DNA of 28,477 bases from Bacillota bacterium. Its GTDB lineage: Bacteria > Bacillota > Clostridia > Lachnospirales > Lachnospiraceae. The notes under the pieces are model-generated. The model did no database searches. It had not been told where the DNA came from and worked only from the letters and a program-made list of their open reading frames with translations. This document shows, piece by piece, positions 1 through 7,002 of the stretch. The stretch lies in NCBI GenBank assembly GCA_023416695.1, contig JAEZGY010000057.1:1-28477 (forward strand). Direction: 5' to 3'. The stretch's first letter is position 1. Every line of letters begins with the position of its first letter. The position numbers and the translations under genes were made by a program.

Positions 1-126
1 AGTAGTGACATCCGAGTTGACAAGGTGAATGCTATTAAAAAGCAAATGGAGCAAGGAACCTATCAGGTATCTAACAAGGAAGTAGCAGATAAAGTGGTAG
101 ATCGTTTCTTTGATATGAAAATCTAA
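1..126 (+). CDS. flgM: Anti-sigma-28 factor FlgM (3' end only)
   Basis: The window opens inside this gene: frame 1 is open from base 1 and ends at TAA 124-126, giving 41 C-terminal residues that start SSDIRVDKVNAIKKQMEQG and include the ...YQVSNKEVADKVVDRFF... helix. This is the sigma-binding C-terminal half of FlgM, which holds sigma-28 inactive until the hook is complete and FlgM is exported. The 5' part, start and promoter lie outside the window. The flgN start is 18 bases after the stop, so the two are co-transcribed. The identification rests on the conserved IR..KV..IK..I..G.Y.V....VA.K.... pattern and on position at the head of flgN-flgK. Confidence 0.9.
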   Translation, partial: SSDIRVDKVNAIKKQMEQGTYQVSNKEVADKVVDRFFDMKI

Positions 127-143
127 GTGAAGGAGCGAAAACA

Positions 144-659
144 GTGGCCAGTTTAATTGAAGAATTAATTGCTGTGCTGACAGAAGAAACCCAAGTATAT
201 GAGAAGTTACTACCTATAGCAGAAGAAAAATACCAAATTATTATAGATAATGACCTCCAGAAGTTACAGGCAATTACCGAGAAGGAGCAAAATCTAGTAG
301 ATACGGTAACTGCCCTGGAACATAAACGAACGGGGGTCATAACTAACATAGGATATATTGTGGGCAAACAAGCAGAGCAAATAAGAGTAAAAGATATTAT
401 TCTATTTCTTGAAAAACAGCCAAAGGAGCAAAAGGAATTAAGTATCCTTCACGACAGGCTGAAACATTCAATTCAACAGTTGATGGAAATCAACAATCGA
501 AACAAATCGTTAATTCAACAATCCCTAGAGATGATAGAATTCAATATGAATTTTATTCAGAGTACAAGGATGTCACCAGGGAATAACAACTATAATAGAG
601 GTGCATTGAATCAGGATGGCCTAAGTTCGCAGACAAGGATGTTTGATGCGAAACAATAG
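144..659 (+). CDS. flgN: Flagellar export chaperone FlgN
   Basis: A 171-residue, charged, almost entirely helical protein with heptad-like spacing throughout (MASLIEELIAVLTEETQVYE at the N-terminus). FlgN is the cytoplasmic chaperone that delivers the hook-filament junction proteins FlgK and FlgL to the flagellar export gate, and both client genes follow directly here. The start is GTG at 144, with AAGGAG eight bases upstream; no in-frame ATG has a better ribosome site. The last 30 residues are Asn/Ser/Gln rich and probably disordered. FlgN sequences diverge strongly, so the call depends on length, helical character and its place between flgM and flgK. Confidence 0.85.
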   Translation: MASLIEELIAVLTEETQVYEKLLPIAEEKYQIIIDNDLQKLQAITEKEQNLVDTVTALEHKRTGVITNIGYIVGKQAEQIRVKDIILFLEKQPKEQKELSILHDRLKHSIQQLMEINNRNKSLIQQSLEMIEFNMNFIQSTRMSPGNNNYNRGALNQDGLSSQTRMFDAKQ

Positions 660-679
660 TAGGAGATGGTGGTGAGATC

Positions 680-2416
680 ATGGGTTCTTTGAGTAGCTTA
701 TTTATTGGAGTATCTGGCTTACAATCCAGTCAGAGTGCTCTTAATACCACTGCGCACAATTTAACAAATGTAGATACCATCGGATATTCTAGACAGCAGG
801 TACTTATGAGAGATACTACCTATCAGTCCCTAGGCGTAGGGCATGTCACTTTAAATCAGGTGGGTATCGGAGTAAGCGTAGATTTGGTGAGACAAGTTAG
901 AGATGCTTTTTTAGATAAAGCATATCGCTTGGAGACAGGCAGACAGGGCTTTTATGAGGCTCAATATACAGCAAATTCTGAAATTGAAAACATTATGGGT
1001 GAGCTTCAGGGAGTTGCTTTTCAAGATTCCATGGAGAAGCTTTGGAATACCACTCAGGAGCTAGTAAAGGAACCTAACAATGTGGTGCAGAGGACTACAT
1101 TTGTACAAACTGCTGTATCCTTCTTAGAGAGGGCTAAATTAGTAGCCAAGCAATTAGAAGATTATCAGGTAAACCTTAACACAGAAATTAAAACTGCTGT
1201 TGATACAATAAATAACCTTGGGCATCAAATTAATAAACTCAATGGAGAAATTGTATTTCACGAAAGTGCTGGAGTGGAAAATGCCAATGATTTAAGGGAT
1301 ACCAGAAATAATTTACTAGATGAGTTAGGAAAATATGTGAAAATAACCTATGCAGAGAATGCAGAGGGAAGAGTAACTATAAATATAGAGGGTGTTCAGT
1401 TCGTTACAGAGGATAGTGTAAATGAAATGGGCACAGCCAAAATAAGCGAAGACTCTGAGATGATTCAACCTACCTGGCCACAATATGGACAGAATGTGTA
1501 TAAAGATAATCAATCCTTCTCCGCTAATGACAATAGTGATGTAGGTTATTTAAAAGGCCTAATGGTAGCAAGAGGAATTAAGAAGGCGGACTACACTGAT
1601 ATTCCTGTAAGGGAGAATTACGCAACAGAGGATGAGTATGACGATGCAGTATTTCTTTATAATACAACCATTAATACCTCAACCATCGCAACAACTCAGG
1701 CTTCCTTTGATTATTTGATTCATGGGATTGTAACGAAAATCAATGATATTCTCTGTCCAAACAATAAGGACTTTACTTACACAGACATTTCTGGTGAAGT
1801 AAAAACCATTACCATTCTAGATGAAGAGGCAGCAGGCGTTGGTATGGGAGAGGGGAATGAGTATGCAGGCACCGAGTTGTTTTCTAGAAAGAGCTGGAGC
1901 CGTTATACAGATGAGACCTTGACTTTATCAGATGGAAGTACTATTACGGTGAAGAGATATAATGAAGAGGATCTTAATAATACAGTAACTCAGTACACCT
2001 TATCTCAATTAGAGGTTAATCCAGATGTACTGGACAATGTTTCCCTTCTTCCTCTAAGTAATAAAGATGCTCCTACGGAGTATAGTGATAAAATATGTAG
2101 CCAACTTAGTGATTGTTGGAAGGACAATTTCTCTACTTTAGGGCCAAATGTCCTTACACAAAATAATTTTATGGAGTACTACACAGCTATGATTGGTGAT
2201 CTGGGTACTAGAGGAAACACTTTTCATGTTATTAGTACCAATCAGGAAAGCATGGTAGCGTCAATTGATTCTCAAAGAAATTCAATAGCTGGAGTCTCTT
2301 CTGATGAGGAGCTTACAAAGCTTATAAAGTACCAACATGCGTATAATGCTTCCGCTAGATATGTTAATGTAGTGAGCGAGATGCTAGAACATATCATTAC
2401 CTCATTTTTTAGATAG
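680..2416 (+). CDS. flgK: Flagellar hook-associated protein FlgK, first paralogue
   Basis: A 578-residue hook-filament junction protein (HAP1) exported through the flagellar secretion channel. The N-terminal signature ALNTTAHNLTN followed by GYSRQ (about residues 20-39) and the C-terminal block SIAGVSSDEELTKLIKYQHA, followed by YNASARYV, are the paired D0/D1 coiled-coil segments shared by FlgK proteins. The NGEIVFHES...NDLRDTRNNLLDELGKYV region (near residue 190-220) is also typical. The middle (about 260-480) is acidic, variable and poorly conserved. ATG 680 is preceded by a purine-rich GGTGAG site. A second FlgK gene follows 14 bases downstream; the two are clearly diverged, not a recent copy. 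Confidence 0.92.
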   Translation: MGSLSSLFIGVSGLQSSQSALNTTAHNLTNVDTIGYSRQQVLMRDTTYQSLGVGHVTLNQVGIGVSVDLVRQVRDAFLDKAYRLETGRQGFYEAQYTANSEIENIMGELQGVAFQDSMEKLWNTTQELVKEPNNVVQRTTFVQTAVSFLERAKLVAKQLEDYQVNLNTEIKTAVDTINNLGHQINKLNGEIVFHESAGVENANDLRDTRNNLLDELGKYVKITYAENAEGRVTINIEGVQFVTEDSVNEMGTAKISEDSEMIQPTWPQYGQNVYKDNQSFSANDNSDVGYLKGLMVARGIKKADYTDIPVRENYATEDEYDDAVFLYNTTINTSTIATTQASFDYLIHGIVTKINDILCPNNKDFTYTDISGEVKTITILDEEAAGVGMGEGNEYAGTELFSRKSWSRYTDETLTLSDGSTITVKRYNEEDLNNTVTQYTLSQLEVNPDVLDNVSLLPLSNKDAPTEYSDKICSQLSDCWKDNFSTLGPNVLTQNNFMEYYTAMIGDLGTRGNTFHVISTNQESMVASIDSQRNSIAGVSSDEELTKLIKYQHAYNASARYVNVVSEMLEHIITSFFR

Positions 2417-2430
2417 AAAGGAGGGCTAAG

Positions 2431-4209
2431 ATGCCATCTACATTTTTTGGCCTAGATATCGGAACATCCGGTTTATATACCTACCAGGCTGCCCTTAATA
2501 CGACAGCGCACAATGCTTCTAATGCAGAAACTGATGGTTATTCCAGACAGGTTATAAACCAGACGGCAGCCGATCCTATCTCCGTATATAATACCTACGG
2601 TATGGTTGGTACTGGAGTTGTTGCCAATAGTATTACGCAAAAACGTAATGCCTATTATGATGTAAAGTATAGGGATAACAATTCTGTCTATGGAGCATAT
2701 ATGACAAAGGAATCCTATATGCTACAGATAGAAAACTATTTTAATGAGTTAAATAGTAATGGCTTACTTGCTAATATAAATAATTTTACCAACAGTCTGC
2801 AAGAGTTGTCTAAGGATACTACTAGCAATGCAGTTCGTACTCAGATTGCACAGTATGGAGACAGCATTACAGATTACATACGCAAACTTGCAGATAATTT
2901 AAACGCTAGCCAAAAGGAAGCTAACGATGAGATTAAGATTTCTTGCCAGAGAGTGAGTTCGTTAGCAGAGCAGATTGCCATGCTAACCAAACAAATTAAT
3001 ACAATAGAGGTTAGAGGACAAAATGCTAATGATTTAAGAGATTCTAGAAATCTGTTAATTGATGAGCTAAGTCAGTATGCCAATATTTCAGTGACAGAGA
3101 GAAAAGTAGAGGGTGGAACCGGAAGAACGACTTACGTTGTGAAGGTAAATGGACAGACGTTAGTAGATACTACTGAGTATAACACTTTACAGGTGAAGCC
3201 AAGAGAATCTCAAAATAATTTAAATGATATAAATGGACTTTATGATGTTATGTGGTCCAATGGGCAGGAACTAGATTTATCAAGCTTAACCTTAGGAGGA
3301 AAGCTTCAAGCTCTATTTGAATTAAGAGATGGTAATAATCAGGTAAATTTTAAAGGTAAGGTAACTAGTGTAAGTGGTAATGTTGCGGTAGTAGAGAATA
3401 CGAATATTAACAATGAACTACTATTAAATATCCCTCTTTCAGGTTCCATTACCATTGGTAATAATAAAATTGACTATTCCAGTTTTGAGATGGAGGTTGC
3501 AGCAGATGGTAAATACACCTATAAATTTCAACTGGAAGGAACAGTAAATCCAGCTAGTTTAACTGGGATGGATGCGAGGATTGGGGATTCTATCAATTAT
3601 AAGGGTATTCCATATTATATGAGCCAGCTAAATGAGTATGTCAGAACCTTGTCTCAGGCCATGAATAACATTCATAGGACAGGAACGAGTCTAAGTGGTG
3701 AGACACAGTTAGACCTTTTTACAGGTGTGAATCAGGCCACTGGAGCCCAGTATTCTCTTCATGGTGAAGGCGAAGCAATCTCCACAGGAAATTCATATTA
3801 CAACGTAACAGCAAGTAATTTTAGTATCAATTCTAAAATTATGGAGGACCCAAGAGCACTAGCAACAACCACAGATTTAGGTAGTGGCGTAGAGAAGAAA
3901 GATGTTTTAACTGCTCTCATAAAGTGTATGGGTGATAATAGTATGTTTAAGGAAGGTTCTCCAACCAGTTATATTCAGGCGCTTATTTCTGATATTGGTG
4001 TGGACACAGACAAGGCCAGCAGTTTTTCTACTAGCCAGTCTAATTTATTAAAAGCAGTGGATAATCAGAGATTATCTATTTCTGGTGTAGATGTGGATGA
4101 GGAAGCAATGAACTTAGTTCGTTTTCAAAATGCCTACAATTTATCAGCCAAGGTAATATCTATTATGGATGAAGTGTACGATAGATTAATCAATTACATG
4201 GGAGTATAA
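2431..4209 (+). CDS. flgK: Flagellar hook-associated protein FlgK, second paralogue
   Basis: A 592-residue FlgK-type protein in tandem with the first. It has ALNTTAHNASN and DGYSRQ near residues 21-40, the NDLRDSRNLLIDELSQYANI motif near residue 200, and the C-terminal LSISGVDVDEEAMNLVRFQN block, followed by AYNLSAKVI. The end motifs match FlgK rather than FlgL. A strong AAGGAGG site precedes ATG 2431, and only 14 bases separate it from the first flgK, so both are translated from one message. It differs from its neighbour in the whole central domain (about 250-480), suggesting a long-standing duplication. Whether the two assemble together at the junction or one has a different place in the rod-hook-filament axis cannot be told from sequence. 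Confidence 0.9.
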   Translation: MPSTFFGLDIGTSGLYTYQAALNTTAHNASNAETDGYSRQVINQTAADPISVYNTYGMVGTGVVANSITQKRNAYYDVKYRDNNSVYGAYMTKESYMLQIENYFNELNSNGLLANINNFTNSLQELSKDTTSNAVRTQIAQYGDSITDYIRKLADNLNASQKEANDEIKISCQRVSSLAEQIAMLTKQINTIEVRGQNANDLRDSRNLLIDELSQYANISVTERKVEGGTGRTTYVVKVNGQTLVDTTEYNTLQVKPRESQNNLNDINGLYDVMWSNGQELDLSSLTLGGKLQALFELRDGNNQVNFKGKVTSVSGNVAVVENTNINNELLLNIPLSGSITIGNNKIDYSSFEMEVAADGKYTYKFQLEGTVNPASLTGMDARIGDSINYKGIPYYMSQLNEYVRTLSQAMNNIHRTGTSLSGETQLDLFTGVNQATGAQYSLHGEGEAISTGNSYYNVTASNFSINSKIMEDPRALATTTDLGSGVEKKDVLTALIKCMGDNSMFKEGSPTSYIQALISDIGVDTDKASSFSTSQSNLLKAVDNQRLSISGVDVDEEAMNLVRFQNAYNLSAKVISIMDEVYDRLINYMGV

Positions 4210-4224
4210 AAGGGGGAATTGTAA

Positions 4225-5715
4225 ATGAGAGTTACCACAAAAATGATGACCAACAGTACCCTGATGAATATTAATAACAATAAACAGACACTGGCCAAAT
4301 TAGACAATCAGTATTCCACTGGCCAAAAGATCTCTCGTCCATCAGAGGACCCTGTTATTGCAGTAAGAGCCCTGAAGTTAAGGGATAATCTTAATCAGTT
4401 AAATCAGTACTATGAGCGTAATATTCCAGATGCCAAGTCATGGATGGATATCACTGAGGGAGCATTAACCAATATAAACACGGTACTAACTAGAGTTTAT
4501 GAGCAGTGTAATCAAGGCTCCAATGATCCTCTTAGTGCAAAGGATCGAAGTAGTATTATCTCCAACTTAAAGGAGTGTGTGGGGCAGATTTATCAAGAAG
4601 GAAATAGTAACTACGCAGGTCGCTATGTATTGACAGGATATAAAACCAATACCAGTCTTATCTTTACGGAGGACACCAATAACTATAATTATGAGATTAC
4701 CCAAAATTTCTCCGGAAGTGATATTCAGGCTGCCTCCCAGATAGTGGACTGCACTGCTTACAGTTCTTATGATTCAACGAGCCCTTCTGTAGTGAGTAAA
4801 GTACCTAAAACTACAGAGGTGTATCGGATTCGTCTGGCTTATGATGACTTAGCATCTACAGATACTTCAGGGACTGCCCTTACTACTATCAATGTAAAGA
4901 TTGGTACCACTACAGTTGCTGCTAATGTAGTAAGTGCATCAAGTGCAGATGCGTATAATTTTACAACTGGTGAGGATGCCATACAATACATACCGGAGAC
5001 AGGTGAATTGGTATTTTCAAAGACTGCATACGATAATATAAATCAAAATGATACTATTTCTATTACTTATAGTAAGCAAAGCTTTAAAGAGTATGATTTA
5101 CGACCAGAGCATTATTATGATTGCAAGGCGACTGATTTGTCAGATGGGTCTATAAAGACTTACACAAATCAGGGAGAAAGCCAAGTAATAGACTACGAAA
5201 TTAATTTTGGTCAAAAATTGAAGGTAAATACTTTAGCAAAAGATGCATTTGATTCTACTATTGCAAGAGAGATTGGTGAACTTTATAATATAGTTAATCA
5301 GGTTGACTCCTTAGAAACCCAAATTGCTGACATAGATAGTAAACTAAAGGAGAAGAACTTAACGACTGATCAAAAAGAGGCTCTTACTAGCATGAGAGAA
5401 GCCTTAGATACGGAGTATTCTCTTCGCAGCAAGAATATGCATGAACGATTTGCCAAGGCTATGACAGTAACAAGTGCTTGCCAGGACCAGATAAATGAAG
5501 CAGTAGCTGATTTGGGTGCAAGGTATGTTAGACTTGAATTGACAGAGAACCGATTAAGTGATCAGCAAACAGAGTTTGAGGATTTGTTATCTAAGAATGA
5601 AGATGCTGATATGGTGGAGACCATTATTAAATATAATTCCTATGAAGCGATTTATAATGCCTCTTTGTCGGTGGCTGCAAAAACAGTAAAGAATTCATTG
5701 CTTGATTTCTTATAA
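4225..5715 (+). CDS. flgL: Flagellar hook-associated protein FlgL
   Basis: A 496-residue flagellin-like junction protein (HAP3) that links FlgK to the filament. The N-terminus MRVTTKMMTNSTLMNINNNK, followed by Q.GQKISRPSEDPVIA, is the FlgL signature, and the C-terminus (LTENRLSDQQTEFEDLLSKN and the following ...IKYNSYEAIYNASLSV) is the matching D0/D1 helix. It is far longer than the roughly 300 residues usual for FlgL: an inserted beta-rich, Ser/Thr-rich segment lies around residues 150-330. ATG 4225 follows an AAGGGGGAA site 15 bases after flgK2. The insert is probably a surface domain. Confidence 0.9.
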   Translation: MRVTTKMMTNSTLMNINNNKQTLAKLDNQYSTGQKISRPSEDPVIAVRALKLRDNLNQLNQYYERNIPDAKSWMDITEGALTNINTVLTRVYEQCNQGSNDPLSAKDRSSIISNLKECVGQIYQEGNSNYAGRYVLTGYKTNTSLIFTEDTNNYNYEITQNFSGSDIQAASQIVDCTAYSSYDSTSPSVVSKVPKTTEVYRIRLAYDDLASTDTSGTALTTINVKIGTTTVAANVVSASSADAYNFTTGEDAIQYIPETGELVFSKTAYDNINQNDTISITYSKQSFKEYDLRPEHYYDCKATDLSDGSIKTYTNQGESQVIDYEINFGQKLKVNTLAKDAFDSTIAREIGELYNIVNQVDSLETQIADIDSKLKEKNLTTDQKEALTSMREALDTEYSLRSKNMHERFAKAMTVTSACQDQINEAVADLGARYVRLELTENRLSDQQTEFEDLLSKNEDADMVETIIKYNSYEAIYNASLSVAAKTVKNSLLDFL

Positions 5716-5740
5716 AATACGGATTAAAAGGAGAATGGGA

Positions 5741-6199
5741 ATGCTGATAAAGACCAAATGCTTTGGAGAAGTTGATATTGCTGATGATAAAATCATTACC
5801 TTTGATAGCGGTATATTTGGGTTTGAGGAATATAAAAAGTATACTGTATTATACGATGTAGAGTGCAAAGAGGAATCTATATCCTGGTTGCAAAGTATTG
5901 ATGAACCTACCCTTGCACTTCCTGTGGTTAGTCCGTTGCTTGTAAAACCAGATTACAACCCTATAGTGGAAGATACTCTTTTAGAACCACTAGGAACTGT
6001 ATCAGAAGAGAATATGGCAATCTTTTTTGTTATGACTGTTCCAAGTGATCTAACACTTATGTCTGTTAATTTAAAGGCTCCTCTGTTAATTAATGCAGAT
6101 AGTAAAAAGGGAATTCAAATTATTGTAGAAAATCAAGATTATCCAGTGAAATATATGGTATATGATTTATTTACATTAAATAGCAAGGGGGGGAACTAG
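5741..6199 (+). CDS. fliW: Flagellar assembly factor FliW
   Basis: A 152-residue FliW: MLIKTKCFGEVDIADDKIIT, then FDSGIFGFEEYKKY, FLLE-like acidic segments and LKAPLLINADSKKGIQII are family hallmarks. In Bacillus subtilis FliW binds flagellin and, when flagellin is exported, is freed to bind and inhibit CsrA; csrA starts two bases after this stop, so the partners are translationally linked. The open frame extends upstream to TTG 5702 inside flgL, and there is an in-frame ATG at 5735, but ATG 5741 is chosen because AGGAG at 5729-5733 lies seven bases before it and it gives the usual family N-terminus and length. Confidence 0.93.
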   Translation: MLIKTKCFGEVDIADDKIITFDSGIFGFEEYKKYTVLYDVECKEESISWLQSIDEPTLALPVVSPLLVKPDYNPIVEDTLLEPLGTVSEENMAIFFVMTVPSDLTLMSVNLKAPLLINADSKKGIQIIVENQDYPVKYMVYDLFTLNSKGGN

Positions 6200-6200
6200 T

Positions 6201-6428
6201 ATGCTTGCCCTTACAAGAAAAAATGGAGAATCAATAGTAATAGGTAATGATATTGAAATTACCATCTTAGATGTAAAAGGAGATCAGGTAAAACTAGGTA
6301 TCAGTGCCCCTAAAGCTGTACCCGTGTATCGTAAGGAAATTTACCTTCAAATTCAGGAGGCTAATAAAGAGGCTGTAACAGCTACAGAAGATAGCTTGGA
6401 TGTCTTACGAGGTTTACAGAAGAAATAA
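6201..6428 (+). CDS. csrA: Carbon storage regulator / translational repressor CsrA
   Basis: A 75-residue CsrA: MLALTRKNGESIVIGNDIEI, then DVKGDQVKLGISAPKAVPVYRKEIY, including the conserved RK (6-7), the GI.AP core and VYR-E segment that form the RNA-binding face of the dimer. CsrA blocks translation by binding GGA motifs near Shine-Dalgarno sequences; its known Bacillus target is the flagellin (hag) leader, and a fitting leader is present here at 12391-12452. A G-rich AAGGGGGGG site precedes ATG 6201. The C-terminal tail after residue 58 is slightly extended and Ala/Thr/Glu rich. Confidence 0.96.
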   Translation: MLALTRKNGESIVIGNDIEITILDVKGDQVKLGISAPKAVPVYRKEIYLQIQEANKEAVTATEDSLDVLRGLQKK

Positions 6429-6431
6429 ATT

Positions 6432-6499
6432 TAAACATACTAGGGGCAAGGTGTCAAGGTTCCATAAAAATGGGAATTTGACACCTTGCCCTATGTTTA
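6432..6499. repeat. Long imperfect palindrome between csrA and flaG
   Basis: Arms TAAACATA (6432-6439) plus GGGCAAGGTGTCAA (6444-6457) pair perfectly with TTGACACCTTGCCC (6478-6491) plus TATGTTTA (6492-6499), leaving only CTAG (6440-6443) as a bulge. The 20-base centre can fold further (TTCC-AT with AT-GG-AA around an AAAA loop). No run of T follows on either side, so it is not a classical intrinsic terminator, although it could stop or stabilise the csrA transcript. It could also be one copy of a dispersed palindromic element. Confidence 0.7.
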
Positions 6500-6534
6500 T
6501 AGGCCTCCTAAGGCTGTAATGATAGAATTAGCTA

Positions 6535-6562
6535 TAAAGAAAGTCTTTAAATGTACCGATAA
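6535..6562 (+). promoter_or_regulatory. Sigma-28-type promoter for flaG-fliD-fliS
   Basis: TAAA at 6535-6538 and ACCGATAA at 6555-6562 are separated by 16 bases. This closely resembles the flagellar sigma-28 consensus (TAAA, about 15 bases, GCCGATAA/T). Initiation near 6569 would leave a leader of about 48 bases before the flaG start, with its GGAGGTG site at 6604-6610. The csrA-flaG gap is the first large gap in the cluster, so a new promoter here makes sense. No competing good sigma-A promoter was seen. Confidence 0.7.
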
Positions 6563-6616
6563 AAGGAATAGAAGCTTATTGATAGGAAAGTGAGTAAACA
6601 CATGGAGGTGAAGTAA

Positions 6617-6988
6617 ATGGCTATTCAAGGAGTAAATAATTCTGCAGCGTACATAGGAAACACAGTTAATACAACGAGACAAGAACTCCCTGCCATAGAT
6701 TCAGTAAAGACACTAGGTGGTACGAATAATGTGGAACAAGTATCTCAAAAATCTAGTAATGTATCTGAGCAAATGATGAGGGATGCAGTGAATGAAGCAA
6801 ATACGAAGCTAAGAATAAGTAATCGTCGGTGTCAATTTAATTATGAACGCGATATAAACCGTGTATCTGTAAAATTAATTGATGAAGACACAGGAGAAGT
6901 GATTCGAGAAATTCCTTCTGAAGAAACACTAGATATGATACGTAGATTGAAGGAAATGACGGGGTTACTAGTTGACGAGCAGCGATAA
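6617..6988 (+). CDS. flaG: Flagellar protein FlaG
   Basis: A 123-residue protein whose C-terminal half (FNYERDINRVSVKLIDEDTG, then EVIREIPSEETLDMIRRLKE) is the FlaG domain; the N-terminal 60 residues are polar and low in conservation. FlaG proteins are linked to filament length control and are usually encoded next to fliD, as here (15 bases upstream). ATG 6617 follows GGAGGTG. It is likely the first gene of a sigma-28-driven flaG-fliD-fliS-chaperone unit. Confidence 0.9.
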   Translation: MAIQGVNNSAAYIGNTVNTTRQELPAIDSVKTLGGTNNVEQVSQKSSNVSEQMMRDAVNEANTKLRISNRRCQFNYERDINRVSVKLIDEDTGEVIREIPSEETLDMIRRLKEMTGLLVDEQR

Positions 6989-7002
6989 GGAGGTGACCTG
7001 GC

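Noticed and set aside
1495..1503. DnaA-box-like TGTGTATAA
   Set aside because: It is a single match inside flgK coding sequence and expected by chance, unlike the intergenic pair near tcdA.
680..4209. Tandem flgK as an assembly or recent duplication artefact
   Set aside because: The two genes share only end motifs and differ through the whole middle at the protein level, so they are old paralogues.
5702..5740. Upstream TTG start for FliW, which would overlap the end of flgL
   Set aside because: AGGAG at 5729-5733 is correctly spaced for ATG 5741, and the extra 13 residues are not family-like.
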